A stretch of 64,000 nucleotides of DNA from AP-15 sp963790875 (lineage in GTDB: Bacteria; Pseudomonadota; Alphaproteobacteria; ATCC43930; CGMCC-115725): NCBI GenBank assembly GCA_963790875.1, contig CAWBQT010000003.1, positions 620,001 through 684,000 of the forward strand, given 5' to 3'. Below the pieces are notes generated by a model. It saw nothing but the letters and a program-made list of their open reading frames with translations. It had not been told where the DNA came from and searched no databases. The position numbers and the translations under genes were made by a program. Position 1 is the first letter of the stretch; every line of letters starts with the position of its first letter. This document shows, in pieces, positions 51,133-60,000 of the stretch.

Positions 51133-52296
51133 TCGGCGCGATAGCGCTCGACCGCGACCCGGTCGAGCTCGATGCCGAGCCCCGGACGTTCGGGCAATCG
51201 GATCATCCCATCAGCATCGATCGCGATCGGCTCGGTCAAGAGCTCGTCGCGCAACGCGTTCGGGTTCTGGTCGAATTCGAGGAGCAGCCCGTTCGGGATC
51301 GAGGCGGCGAAGTGCAGCGAGGCGGCCAAGGTCACCGCGCTGGCAAAAGCATGCGGCGCGACCATCAAATGATAGGGCCTGGGCAAGGGCGGCGATGCGT
51401 CGGCACTCGGAAAAGCCGCCCGACCAGGCGAGGTCGGGCTGCACGATATCGACCGCACCGCGGGTGATCAGTTCGCGGAACCCATAAAGCCCGATTTCGG
51501 TCTCGTAGCCGGCGATCGGGATGGCCAGGGCGGCAGCCACCCTCGCACTGCCGTCGATGTCGTCGGTCGCGACCGGCTCCTCGATCCAGGTGAGCTTGTG
51601 GGGTTCGAGCTCCCGGCCGATCTCGATCGCCAGCGCCGGGCTCCAAGCGCAGTTCACGTCGACCATCAGCTTGGCTTTCGGCCCGAGCGCGCGGCGCACC
51701 GCCGCAACCCGCGCGATGTCCTCTTCGGGCTCGACTTCGCAGAGCCGGGCATTGCCGACGAGATGGCGCAGATGGGTCCCGGTCGACGGGTTGCGGCCGA
51801 TCTTCATTTTCATGCCGGTGAAGCCGCGGGCACGATAGCCCTCGGCCTCGCCGGCGATATCGTCGATCGACTTGCCTTCTTGGTAGAAGCCGCCGCTGGC
51901 ATAGGCCTCGACCCGGTCGCGGCAGGCGCCGAGGAGGCGATAAAGCGGCAAATTCGCGACCTTGCCGGCGAGGTCCCAGAGCGCGATGTCGATGCCGCTC
52001 AACGCATTCATGACGACGCCGCGCCGGCCGAACTGGCGGGTGCGGGCGAACATCTTCTGCCACAGCGCCTCGATCAACAGCGGATCTTCGCCAATCAGCA
52101 TCGGCCGCAGCTGGGTTTCGACGACGTGGCGCGTGCTGCCGCCGCCGACCCCGGCTTCGCCGACCCCGCTTATGCCGGTATCGGTGTCGATCTCGACCAG
52201 GAGCCCGCCGCGCACCGCCTGCATGCCGCCGGCGCTGCCATAGGGCGGGTCGCACCTGTAGGACAGCGGGATCGTGCGGATGTCGACGATCTTCAT
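51129..52296 (-). CDS. Mandelate racemase/muconate-lactonizing enzyme family protein, single frameshift
   Basis: Enolase-superfamily enzyme of about 388 aa once two frames are joined. The N-terminal capping domain is followed by a barrel with Lys163-x-Lys165 in GMKMKIGRN, metal ligands in VDVNC (Asp213), IEEP (Glu239-240) and GYETEIG (Glu265), and, in the shifted frame, the His of VAPHAFASAV. The KxK base and His base pattern is that of mandelate racemase and sugar-acid dehydratases. The frame breaks at the GGG run 51375-51377; removing one base restores LAQAYHLMVAPHAF. Gene start ATG 52296; DUF488 is coupled downstream. Confidence 0.85.
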
Positions 52297-52306
52297 CGAT
52301 TCAGCC

Positions 52307-52414
52307 CTAACCGAGCACCGCCAGGAAGTCGCATTGGATCTGCATTAGGGGCACCAGGTCGGGCTCGTCGCAGTATGCCGCGCCGGCCACACTGACGTTG
52401 CGTCGCTGTTCCAT
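52307..52414 (-). CDS. Short reading frame upstream of the enolase-superfamily gene
   Basis: A 35-codon frame begins MEQRRNVSVAGAAYCDEPDLV and ends 10 bp before the enolase-superfamily start. GGAGG lies 6 bases upstream of its ATG. The length is small and I recognise no family; it may be a short leader-like protein or a 3'-truncated gene. Coupling to the downstream gene by its close spacing is plausible. Confidence 0.35.
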   Translation of the reverse strand: MEQRRNVSVAGAAYCDEPDLVPLMQIQCDFLAVLG

Positions 52415-52461
52415 GATCGCCTCCGCGGGATAAGCGGGGGACGATAGGCGGAGGGCCGGCG

Positions 52462-52923
52462 ATGGTGCAAGATCGCGACATGGTGTCGGCAACACAGCGT
52501 GACTTCGTCACCCGGTCGCGGGTCGGCCATCTGGCGACTGCCGATGCACGCGGCGCTCCGCATGTCGTGCCGGTGTGCTTCGCCGTGTCCGACGACACCC
52601 TTTATATTACGATCGATCAGAAGCCGAAGTCGAACCCGCGGACCCTGAAGCGGCTTCGCAACCTGATCGAGAACCCGGCCGCCGCCTTTGTCGTCGATCG
52701 CTGGGACGAGGATTGGACGCGCCTCGCCTGGGTCATGCTGCGCGGCCCGGCCGAGATCCTCGACAGCGGCAGCGAGCACGATCAAGCGCAAGCCTTGTTG
52801 TGCGCCCGCTACCCGCAATACCAATCGATGGCGCTCGCCGATTTGCCGGTGATCGCGGTGCGCATCGCGCGGGCGACGAGCTGGGGCGATTTGACCCCGG
52901 CTCGAGTGCCATGCCCGGATTGA
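52462..52923 (+). CDS. Pyridoxamine 5'-phosphate oxidase (PPOX) family protein
   Basis: This 153-aa PPOX split-barrel protein reads FVTRSRVGHLATADARGAPHVVPVCFAV, YITIDQKPKSNPRTLKRLRNLIENPAAAFVVDRW, then a C-terminal RIARATSWG. This is the flavin (or F420)-binding fold of small oxidases, and the TIGR03668-type proteins of this size are common in alphaproteobacteria and actinobacteria. It is divergent from the enolase-superfamily operon. Substrate unknown. Confidence 0.88.
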   Translation: MVQDRDMVSATQRDFVTRSRVGHLATADARGAPHVVPVCFAVSDDTLYITIDQKPKSNPRTLKRLRNLIENPAAAFVVDRWDEDWTRLAWVMLRGPAEILDSGSEHDQAQALLCARYPQYQSMALADLPVIAVRIARATSWGDLTPARVPCPD

Positions 52924-52980
52924 CACCGCAGCCTTCGGCGGCGCGATGATGCCACGGCACGGCCGGCTTCGCGAGAGACC

Positions 52981-54834
52981 ATGAGCAGCCTCGATCCGAT
53001 CCCTTATTCCGACGCCCAGCTGCGCTCGATCCTCGAGCGCGTCACAATCATCGCGATGGTCGGCGCTTCGTCGAACTGGAACCGGCCGAGCTACTTCGTG
53101 ATGAAGTATCTGCAAGGGAAGGGATACCGAGTGATCCCGGTCAACCCGGGCATCGGCGGCCAGACCCTGCTCGGCGAGAAGGTCTATGCCTCGCTGCGCG
53201 ACATTCCGGAGCCGGTCGACATGGTCGACATCTTTCGCGCGGCCGATCAGGCCCCGGCGATCGTCGACGACGCGATCGCAATCGGCGCCAAAATTGTTTG
53301 GATGCAGCTCGGTATCCGCAACGACGCGGCCGCCGCCGCGGCGGAAAACGCCGGCATCGAAGTCGTCATGAACCGCTGCCCGAAGATCGAATTCGGCCGG
53401 CTCGGCGGCGAATTGTCGTGGAGCGGGGTGAACAGCGGGATCATCCGCAATCGTGCCCCCGAGCCGCCGACCCGCCGGCCGAACCGCGAGCCCACGGCGT
53501 CCCTGGCTGGGGGCGCGCGAGGGGCGGACCCCTGGGCCGGGGCAGGGTCGCATAACGAAACTCACGGGTTCGAGACCCGCGCGATCCATGCCGGCGCCGC
53601 CCCCGACCCGACGACTGGCGCGCGCTCGACGCCGATCTACCAGACGGCGGCGTACGTCTTCGAAGACGTCGACCACGCCGCCTCGCTCTTCAACCTGCAC
53701 AATTTCGGGTATATTTACGCGCGGCTGAACAATCCGACCGTCTCGGTGCTCGAAGAGCGCATCGCCAGCCTCGAAGGCGGCCGCGCCGCGGTCGCCGCCG
53801 CCTCAGGCCACGCCGCGCAATTCCTGATCTTCTTCACGCTGATGGAACCGGGCGACGAGTTCGTCGCCTCCAGGAGCCTGTATGGCGGCTCGCTGACCCA
53901 GTTCGGGCTGTCGTTCAAAAAGCTCGGCTGGCAGTGCCATTTCGCCGATCCGATCGATCCGGAAAACTTCCGCAAGGCGCTGACGCCGCGCTCGAAGGCG
54001 ATATTCGTCGAAAACCTCGCCAATCCCGGCGGCATTGTCGTCGACCTCGAAAAAGTGGCGGCGATCGCGCATGAAGCCGGCATTCCGTTGATCGTCGACA
54101 ATACCCTTGCCACCCCGTATCTGTGCCGGCCGTTCGATTGGGGCGCCGACATCGTCTGCCACTCGACGACCAAGTTCCTGTCCGGCCACGGCCATGCCTT
54201 GGGCGGGATCGTCGTCGAATTGGGCCGGTTCGATTGGTCGCAGGACGACCGTTTCCCCTCCCTGACCGGCCCCGAGCCGGCGTACCACGGGCTCAGATTC
54301 TACGAGAATTTCGGCGATTTCGCCTTCACGACCAAGGCGCGCGCCGTCGCATTGCGCGATTTCGGCCCGACGCTGTCGCCGATGAACGCGTTCCTGACCC
54401 TGACCGGCGTCGAGACCTTGCATCTGAGAATGGACCGGCATGTCGAAAATGCCCGCAAAATCGCCGAGTTCCTTGCCGGCCACCGGCGCGTCGCCTGGGT
54501 CTCTTATGCCGGGCTCAAGGACAGCCGCTACTATGATCTCGCCCGGAAATATCTGCCGAAGGGCGCCGGTGCCGTCTTTACCTTTGGCGTCAAGGGCGGC
54601 TATGCAGCCGGAATCCGGCTCGTCGAGAACGTGCGCCTCTTTTCGCATCTCGCCAATATCGGCGACACGCGCAGCCTGATCCTGCACCCCTCCTCGACGA
54701 CACACCGGCAACTGACCGACGAGCAGCGGCTCGCCGCCGGCGCCGGCCCCGATGTCGTCCGCCTGTCGATCGGCCTTGAAACCGCCGAGGATCTGATCCG
54801 CGACCTCGACCAGGCCCTCGGCGCCGCCGGTTAG
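52981..54834 (+). CDS. Fusion of CoA-binding domain and O-acetylhomoserine sulfhydrylase (MetY-like)
   Basis: This 617-aa protein joins two proteins usually made separately. Residues 1-155 form a CoA-binding Rossmann domain (VTIIAMVGASSNWNRPSYFVMKYLQ, KIVWMQLGIRNDAAA, VVMNRCPKIEF). A linker of about 40 residues rich in Pro, Arg, Gly and Ala follows. Residues 195-617 are a PLP-dependent O-acetylhomoserine aminocarboxypropyltransferase: TPIYQTAAYVFEDVDHA, PLP Lys in CHSTTKFLSGHG, and SSTTHRQLTDEQRLAAG. It makes homocysteine or methionine from O-acetylhomoserine and a sulfur source. There is no internal ATG for a separate MetY. An IS lies just downstream. Confidence 0.9.
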   Translation: MSSLDPIPYSDAQLRSILERVTIIAMVGASSNWNRPSYFVMKYLQGKGYRVIPVNPGIGGQTLLGEKVYASLRDIPEPVDMVDIFRAADQAPAIVDDAIAIGAKIVWMQLGIRNDAAAAAAENAGIEVVMNRCPKIEFGRLGGELSWSGVNSGIIRNRAPEPPTRRPNREPTASLAGGARGADPWAGAGSHNETHGFETRAIHAGAAPDPTTGARSTPIYQTAAYVFEDVDHAASLFNLHNFGYIYARLNNPTVSVLEERIASLEGGRAAVAAASGHAAQFLIFFTLMEPGDEFVASRSLYGGSLTQFGLSFKKLGWQCHFADPIDPENFRKALTPRSKAIFVENLANPGGIVVDLEKVAAIAHEAGIPLIVDNTLATPYLCRPFDWGADIVCHSTTKFLSGHGHALGGIVVELGRFDWSQDDRFPSLTGPEPAYHGLRFYENFGDFAFTTKARAVALRDFGPTLSPMNAFLTLTGVETLHLRMDRHVENARKIAEFLAGHRRVAWVSYAGLKDSRYYDLARKYLPKGAGAVFTFGVKGGYAAGIRLVENVRLFSHLANIGDTRSLILHPSSTTHRQLTDEQRLAAGAGPDVVRLSIGLETAEDLIRDLDQALGAAG

Positions 54835-54848
54835 CGATCGGCCCCTAG

Positions 54849-56457
54849 CAGCCTGTCGGACTTAGGTGGAAGCCGACCCAGAATGTGGTAGGTTTGAGTG
54901 GGGGATGTGTACTAGGGGCGGGTGGGGGATGAGCAATTTTCGCCAGGTGGATCGGCAGACGGGGTTTCTGTTGCCACCCTCGGTAGATGAGTGGCTGCCG
55001 CAACGACATTTGGCGCGCTTTGTGGTGGAAGTGATTGACGGTCTGGATCTGCACGAGCTGAGCGGCAGCTATCGCGGGTCGGGCTCGGCGTCGTACCACC
55101 CAGCGATGCTGCTGGGGCTGTTGGTTTACGGCTATGCGACGGGGGTGTTTTCGAGCCGAAAGCTGGAGCAGGCGACGTACAATTCGGTGGCGTTTCGCTT
55201 CATCGCGGCAAACGACCACCCGGACCACGACACGATCGCGACGTTCCGGCGGCGGTTTTTGCCGGAGATCGAGGGGCTGTTCGTCAGGGTGTTGTTGTTG
55301 GCCCGCGAGATGGGGGTTCTCGGTCTGGGCACGGTGGCGTTGGACGGGACCAAGATCCACGCCAATGCGAGCCGGCATAGCGCGCTCTCTTATGAGCATG
55401 CTGGGAAGCTGGAGGCGCAGCTGAAGGCCGAGGTGGGAGAGCTGATGGCCAAGGCCGAGGCGGCCGATACGGCGGATCTTCCTAAGCCTGCCCCGGCGAA
55501 GGCCGGGGGGATGTCGATCCCCGAGGAGTTGGAGCGACGCGAAGTACGACTGCAGAAGCTGGCCGAGGCGCGCAGCAAAATCGAGGCGCGTGCCAGCGAG
55601 CGCTTGGCCCGTGAGCAGGCGGAGTATGAGGCCAAAGTCGCGGCGCGCGAGGCCAAGGCCAGGGCGAGCGGCAGGAAGCCTGGCGGCAGGCCGCCGGCGC
55701 CGCCGGCTGCGGGGCCCGGCCCAACCGATCAGATCAATCTGACCGACGAGGACTCGCGGATCATGCCGGTGGCGGGCGGCGGGTTCGAGCAATGCTACAA
55801 CGCGCAAGCCGTAGTGACGGCAGACAGCCTGTTGGTGGTCGCCAGCGATGTCGTACAAGCCGCGAACGACAAGCAGCAACTCGCGCCGATGCTGGGCAAG
55901 CTGGCGGCTTTGCCGGCGGATCTCGGCAGGGCGCAAACGATGCTCGGCGACAATGGCTATTGCAGCGCCGCCAATGTGACAGCCTGCACCGCGGCAGGGA
56001 TCGAGCCGCTGCTGGCGCTCGGCCGTGCGCCACATAACCCACCCTTGGCCGAGCGCTTTGCTCCGGCACCGCCCGCACCGCAGGACCCGACGCCGCTCGA
56101 AGCGATGGCGCACCGCTTGGCGACACCCGAAGGCAAGAAGCTCTACGGCCGGCGCAAGTGCACCCCGGAGCCAGTCTTCGGCATAATCAAGTCGGTTCTG
56201 GGCTTTCGCCAATTCCTGCTGCGCGGGCTCGATAAAGTCCGCGGCGAGTGGAGCCTGGTCACCATGGCCTGGAACATCAAGCGGATCTTCGCCCTCGCCG
56301 CCCGGTAAAGGAGCATCAGAAGAGTATATCTCAACCAAAGCGAGATATCGGTCGGAACCCTTGACCAAGTCTCCAACCCGTCAGCATCCCGACGACGGTT
56401 GACGCAATGCAAAGCCGCGTTCCATCCCTCGATAGTTAAACCCAGTCCGACAGGCTG
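54849..56457. mobile_element. IS1182-family insertion sequence
   Basis: The element has inverted ends: CTAGCAGCCTGTCGGACT at 54845-54862 and its reverse complement at 56444-56461. CTAG on each side is palindromic and probably the target duplication, so the element proper runs from 54849 to 56457, about 1.6 kb. It carries one intact transposase. It sits between the MetY-like fusion and a minus-strand hydrolase; the right CTAG supplies the TAG stop of the hydrolase gene. Confidence 0.85.
54929..56308 (+). CDS. IS1182-family transposase
   Basis: This 459-aa DDE transposase has FRQVDRQTGFLLPPSVDEWLPQRHLARFVVEVI at the N-terminus, ATYNSVAFRFIAANDHPDHDTIATFRRRFL, TVALDGTKIHANASRHSALSY around the first Asp, and KKLYGRRKCTPEPVFGIIKSVLGFRQFLLRG around the Glu. 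This is the IS1182 (IS5/1182-type) pattern. The middle contains a charged coiled-coil insert (residues about 210-285). Start is the ATG at 54929 after GGTGGGGG. The gene is complete, so the element may be active. Confidence 0.93.
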   Translation: MSNFRQVDRQTGFLLPPSVDEWLPQRHLARFVVEVIDGLDLHELSGSYRGSGSASYHPAMLLGLLVYGYATGVFSSRKLEQATYNSVAFRFIAANDHPDHDTIATFRRRFLPEIEGLFVRVLLLAREMGVLGLGTVALDGTKIHANASRHSALSYEHAGKLEAQLKAEVGELMAKAEAADTADLPKPAPAKAGGMSIPEELERREVRLQKLAEARSKIEARASERLAREQAEYEAKVAAREAKARASGRKPGGRPPAPPAAGPGPTDQINLTDEDSRIMPVAGGGFEQCYNAQAVVTADSLLVVASDVVQAANDKQQLAPMLGKLAALPADLGRAQTMLGDNGYCSAANVTACTAAGIEPLLALGRAPHNPPLAERFAPAPPAPQDPTPLEAMAHRLATPEGKKLYGRRKCTPEPVFGIIKSVLGFRQFLLRGLDKVRGEWSLVTMAWNIKRIFALAAR

Positions 56458-57312
56458 CTAGCCGCTCGTGTGCTTGCGGATGAAAGCTTTCATCCGTTCG
56501 AGTGCGCGGGCGGCATGGGGTGCGTCGGGCTTGCCGGTCATGAAGCCGTGATTGGCGCCCTCATAGAGCTGCAATTCGGCCTCGTCGCCGGCTTTGCACC
56601 ACAGATCGGCGACCCGGCGCATGACTTCGACCGGGACCCATTCGTCCTTGTCGCCGCCGAAGATAAGGGCCGGCGGCAGATCGACCTTTCCGGCTTGCTC
56701 GAGGATCGCCGGCACGCTCCCCTCGCGCATCGTCGCTTCGTCGCCCCAGAATTTGTGGTGGTTGTCGAGCAGCTCGGCGTTGCCGGCCTCTCGCGCGAGC
56801 CGGTAGCGCAACAGGGGGTCGAGCACCCCCCAGCCGGAAATCACGAAAGCGAGCCGGGCGTCGAGCGCCGGGGCATCGGGCAACCACAACGCCGCGTAAC
56901 GCGAGTCCTCGGGCCGCAGCGCGGCGAGCAGCGCTTGATGCCCGCCGCTCGAGGTGCCAAAGGCGCCGACCCAATCGGCGCGGCTGCGGTATTCGCGGGC
57001 ATGCGCCTTCAGCCAGCGGATCGCCAGATTGATGTCGGCGAGCGAGGCGGGATAAGGCGCCTCGGGCGGCATGCGAAAATCGATCGAAGCGACGAGAATG
57101 CCGCTCTCGGCGAGTGCCTTGGCCATGAAATCATTGTCGGTGCGGTCTTTGTTGACCCAGGCGCCGCCATGGATCTGCAGCGTCGCCGGAAACGGCCCTC
57201 CCCCGCTCGGCCGATACAGCCGTGCCAGCATCGGCCGGCCGCCTTGCCGCTGATATTCGACGTCCTCGACCGCGACCTGGCGGCGCGCATCGGCTTCGGC
57301 GGTGGTCGACAT
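56458..57312 (-). CDS. Alpha/beta hydrolase (esterase/peptidase-like)
   Basis: This 284-aa protein has QIHGGAWVNKDRTDN for the oxyanion loop (48-60), DFRMPPEAPYPASLADIN, nucleophile elbow FGTSSGGHQALL with Ser121, acid Asp in FGGDKDEWVP near 227, and base His in GANHGFMTG near 260. It is a HSL/BD-FAE-type esterase. It begins at 57312, behind GGGAG; the much longer upstream frame is rejected. Its stop codon TAG overlaps the CTAG next to the IS1182 element. It is last in the heparinase cluster, about 70 bp downstream of the 421-aa protein. Confidence 0.9.
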   Translation of the reverse strand: MSTTAEADARRQVAVEDVEYQRQGGRPMLARLYRPSGGGPFPATLQIHGGAWVNKDRTDNDFMAKALAESGILVASIDFRMPPEAPYPASLADINLAIRWLKAHAREYRSRADWVGAFGTSSGGHQALLAALRPEDSRYAALWLPDAPALDARLAFVISGWGVLDPLLRYRLAREAGNAELLDNHHKFWGDEATMREGSVPAILEQAGKVDLPPALIFGGDKDEWVPVEVMRRVADLWCKAGDEAELQLYEGANHGFMTGKPDAPHAARALERMKAFIRKHTSG

Positions 57313-57380
57313 CAGGCTCCCTTTCGATTGATCGTCCTGTACTGTCCCTATGCTAGCGGATCGCCGGTTAGCGGCCAGCA

Positions 57381-58646
57381 TCAATCTCGCCTGCCACGCA
57401 GGCGATCGAACGCCATTTGGGTCATCGGCTGGCTTTGGTCGAGCGTCAGCAGGCGGCTTTCGAGCCGCTCTCTCAATGCCTCTGCTCTCGCGAACGAGCG
57501 ATCCGTCCAAAAGCGCTCCGCCGGATCGAAAAACCCGACCGTATCGAGAAACGATATCGTGAAATAATAGCTCTCCGGCAAGGATTCCCCTGCCGCCCGC
57601 GCCACGACCGTGCCATCGGCGGCGATCGCCGTTTCTAGGCACCAATCGAGCAGGCGGTAGATTTCTCGCCGGGCGCTGCGTCGCTGGTCGGCCCGCATCT
57701 CGGACCAGCCGAGCTGAAACAGCACCGCGACATCGTAATTGTTGTGGCTCGTCAAGCCGACTTCGTCGAGCCAGCCATGCGGATACCGCCCCTCCCGCAT
57801 CGCCAGCAACGTGTCGATCAATCGCGGCCAATACCCGATCTTGCCCTTTAGATAGCGAGCCATGTGAAAGGTCAGGCTCAAATCGGCGGTACGATACCGC
57901 GTGCCGGCAATCAGATAATCGGCGCCGAAGAACCCTGTTCCCGGGTCCTGCCAATCCGCAACAAAGCGGCGGATGACCGCGGCAAGCCGCGGATCCCAAG
58001 GGTAGCCCGGCGGCCGGCGGCGCAAGATCAGCCGGACCAGCGCGGCGGTGGCGAAGTTCAGCTCTTTGCGGCGGTCGATCCCGTCCTCGGCCGGCCGCGA
58101 GACCAGCAGACTGTATAGATAATCCGCCAACCGGTCGGGATCGTTGATCCGGTCGAGCAGGCGCGGCGGATCGGCGGCGACGTCCCCGCCCGGGGCGAGC
58201 CAGTGATCGACCGATGCGTCGAGCTTCAGAAACCAGACATCGGTCGCCGCGCCGTAACTCCCTTCGGCGTCGGCAGCGGGACCGGCCGGTAGCGCCGGCA
58301 GCGAGACCAGACGGCTGAGGCGGCCGAGCGCCTCGTCGGCGGCCGGTACGTCGGCGGTATATTCCAAACGCCAGCGCAGCTCGCGCAGCACGAGGCGCAG
58401 ATACGAGGCGTCGCGGCCGACCGCTTCTTCCCGGTCGAGCCGGGCCTCAACCGCCTGGATCTCCAGCTGTGCAGAGCGAGAAAATTGAGCCATCGCCGGA
58501 AAGGCCGCAGCGATCGCGTCCTGTGGCCGCCACCCGAGCGGGACGGCAGTGACCGCAGCCTCCCTGGAGCCGGCGCGAACCCCACCGACTGATGGAGATA
58601 TCGCGGGTTCCGCGCTTTCAGAGTGACTGCCGCTCGTCGAGTTCAA
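57381..58646 (-). CDS. Hypothetical protein, possibly an (alpha/alpha)-barrel protein
   Basis: I do not recognise this 421-aa protein. The middle shows repeating helix-pair-like segments with aromatic and glycine turns (NDPDRLADYLYSLLVSRP, DWQDPGTGFFGADYLI, ADLSLTFHMARYLKGKIGYW, AMREGRYPHGWLDEVGLTSH), which hints at an alpha/alpha toroid such as those of polysaccharide lyases and glycosidases. There is no signal peptide. It lies 97 bp downstream of the MFS gene and 68 bp upstream of a hydrolase in a minus-strand run with a heparinase-type lyase, so it may act on the same glycan. Confidence 0.75.
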   Translation of the reverse strand: MNSTSGSHSESAEPAISPSVGGVRAGSREAAVTAVPLGWRPQDAIAAAFPAMAQFSRSAQLEIQAVEARLDREEAVGRDASYLRLVLRELRWRLEYTADVPAADEALGRLSRLVSLPALPAGPAADAEGSYGAATDVWFLKLDASVDHWLAPGGDVAADPPRLLDRINDPDRLADYLYSLLVSRPAEDGIDRRKELNFATAALVRLILRRRPPGYPWDPRLAAVIRRFVADWQDPGTGFFGADYLIAGTRYRTADLSLTFHMARYLKGKIGYWPRLIDTLLAMREGRYPHGWLDEVGLTSHNNYDVAVLFQLGWSEMRADQRRSARREIYRLLDWCLETAIAADGTVVARAAGESLPESYYFTISFLDTVGFFDPAERFWTDRSFARAEALRERLESRLLTLDQSQPMTQMAFDRLRGRRD

Positions 58647-58743
58647 TCGCCTACTTCCGGCTCGATAGGTTCGGCTCGAGTTTTGGCGAGGGATTCCGCC
58701 AGAATTCCGCGCGGCGGCAGCGACCGGGGTTCTCCCGGTAGGG

Positions 58744-60000
58744 CTAGGCGGCGATCCCCGGATCGGCCTCCACTTGTCGCGGCGCCGCCTTGCTCAGCAT
58801 GCCAAACGCCGCGGTACCCGACAGTCCGGCGATGGCGACGACACCGGCGAGAACGAGCGGGCTGCCGCCGCCGCCAAGCGACAGCGCGGCGGTCGCAGTC
58901 GCCGCTGTGACCATTTGTAGAAAGCTCGTCATTCCGGACGCGGCGCCGACAATCCGCTGATCGACGCCGAGTCCGCCGGCAACCGCATTCGGCGTGATCA
59001 ACCCGCTGCCGCAGCAGACGAAGATCATCGGTCCGACCAAAGCGTAGGGGCCCGCGACATGCAGCAGTGCGAGCCCGAGCATCATCAGGCCGGCCGGCAC
59101 CAGGACCAGGCCGCCGACCCAGATCAGGTTGTCGATGCCGAGCCGCCGCGTCAAACGGTTCGAGAGAAAGCTGCCGACGAGGAAACCGATCGGCGGCAGG
59201 GCCGCGTAATAGCCGAATTCTTCCGGCCGGATGCCAAGCCGGCCGATCAGCACCGCCGGGGCCCCGGCGGCAAAGATGTGAAAGCCGGCATGCGCGCCAG
59301 CAGCGATCAGCGCATAGGCAAGATACCGCGGTGCACCGAGCAAGCCCAGATAGGCGGTCAGCATCGACGGTCCGGCGGCGACCGCCTGTTTGCCGGCCGC
59401 GGCCCGCGGCGCCCTCGTCTCCGGCAGGAAACACAGGGCAAGCGCCAGCGCCACGGCCGCGAAGATCGAGACGGCGGCGAAATTGGCGCGCCAGCCGAAC
59501 CAGGCCTGCAGATAGCCGCCCGGGATCGGCGCGAAAGACTGGATCAGCGTCGCCGCGATCGCCAGCCCGGCGATCACCTGCGCGGCGCCGTCGCGGCCGT
59601 AGAGGTCGCGGATCGTCGCGCGGCCAACGACGAGACCGGCGCAAGCGCCGATCCCCTGGATGATACGGGCCGCGATCAGGAAGCCGATCGTCGGGCTGAA
59701 AGTGCACGCGACGCCGCTAAGCAGGCTGAGGAAGAGGCCGGAGAACAGGACGCGGCGGCGCCCGTAGCGATCGGAGAGCGGTCCCAGCACCAGCATGCCG
59801 GCGGCGAACGCGAACAGGTAGCCGACAAAGGTGAGCTGCACCCGCGCGATTGAGGTGCCGAGCCCCTTGGCGATAGCCGGGATCGAGGGGACGTAGATCG
59901 TCGACGCGAGGATCCCGATGGTGGCCACCACGGTCAGCGTCGCCAGCACCACCGACTGACGCGAAAAATCGCGATCAGCCAAGATCGGAGCCCGCGCCAA
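58744..60000 (-). CDS. MFS transporter, Bcr/CflA (DHA1) type
   Basis: The 418-aa protein has 12 predicted hydrophobic segments and the MFS loop motif GPLSDRYGRRRVLFSG near residue 76. The motif LFAFAAGMLVLGPLSDRYGRR and RIIQGIGACAGLVVGRATIRDLYG are typical of the Bcr/CflA drug-efflux group. Its start overlaps the end of the heparinase-like gene by 26 bp, so the two are translationally coupled, and it may export or import the sugar products of the lyase or a toxic compound. Confidence 0.93.
   Translation of the reverse strand: MARAPILADRDFSRQSVVLATLTVVATIGILASTIYVPSIPAIAKGLGTSIARVQLTFVGYLFAFAAGMLVLGPLSDRYGRRRVLFSGLFLSLLSGVACTFSPTIGFLIAARIIQGIGACAGLVVGRATIRDLYGRDGAAQVIAGLAIAATLIQSFAPIPGGYLQAWFGWRANFAAVSIFAAVALALALCFLPETRAPRAAAGKQAVAAGPSMLTAYLGLLGAPRYLAYALIAAGAHAGFHIFAAGAPAVLIGRLGIRPEEFGYYAALPPIGFLVGSFLSNRLTRRLGIDNLIWVGGLVLVPAGLMMLGLALLHVAGPYALVGPMIFVCCGSGLITPNAVAGGLGVDQRIVGAASGMTSFLQMVTAATATAALSLGGGGSPLVLAGVVAIAGLSGTAAFGMLSKAAPRQVEADPGIAA

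Noticed and set aside
53440..53570. A missed stop and start between the CoA-binding and MetY parts
   Set aside because: The linker holds no stop in frame and no ATG before the PLP enzyme; a sequence error in this G/C-rich part cannot be excluded but there is no direct sign of it.
57313..57999. N-terminal extension of the hydrolase ending at 56458
   Set aside because: The added 229 residues overlap the 421-aa gene in another frame and have no homology; a good ribosome-binding site precedes the ATG at 57312.
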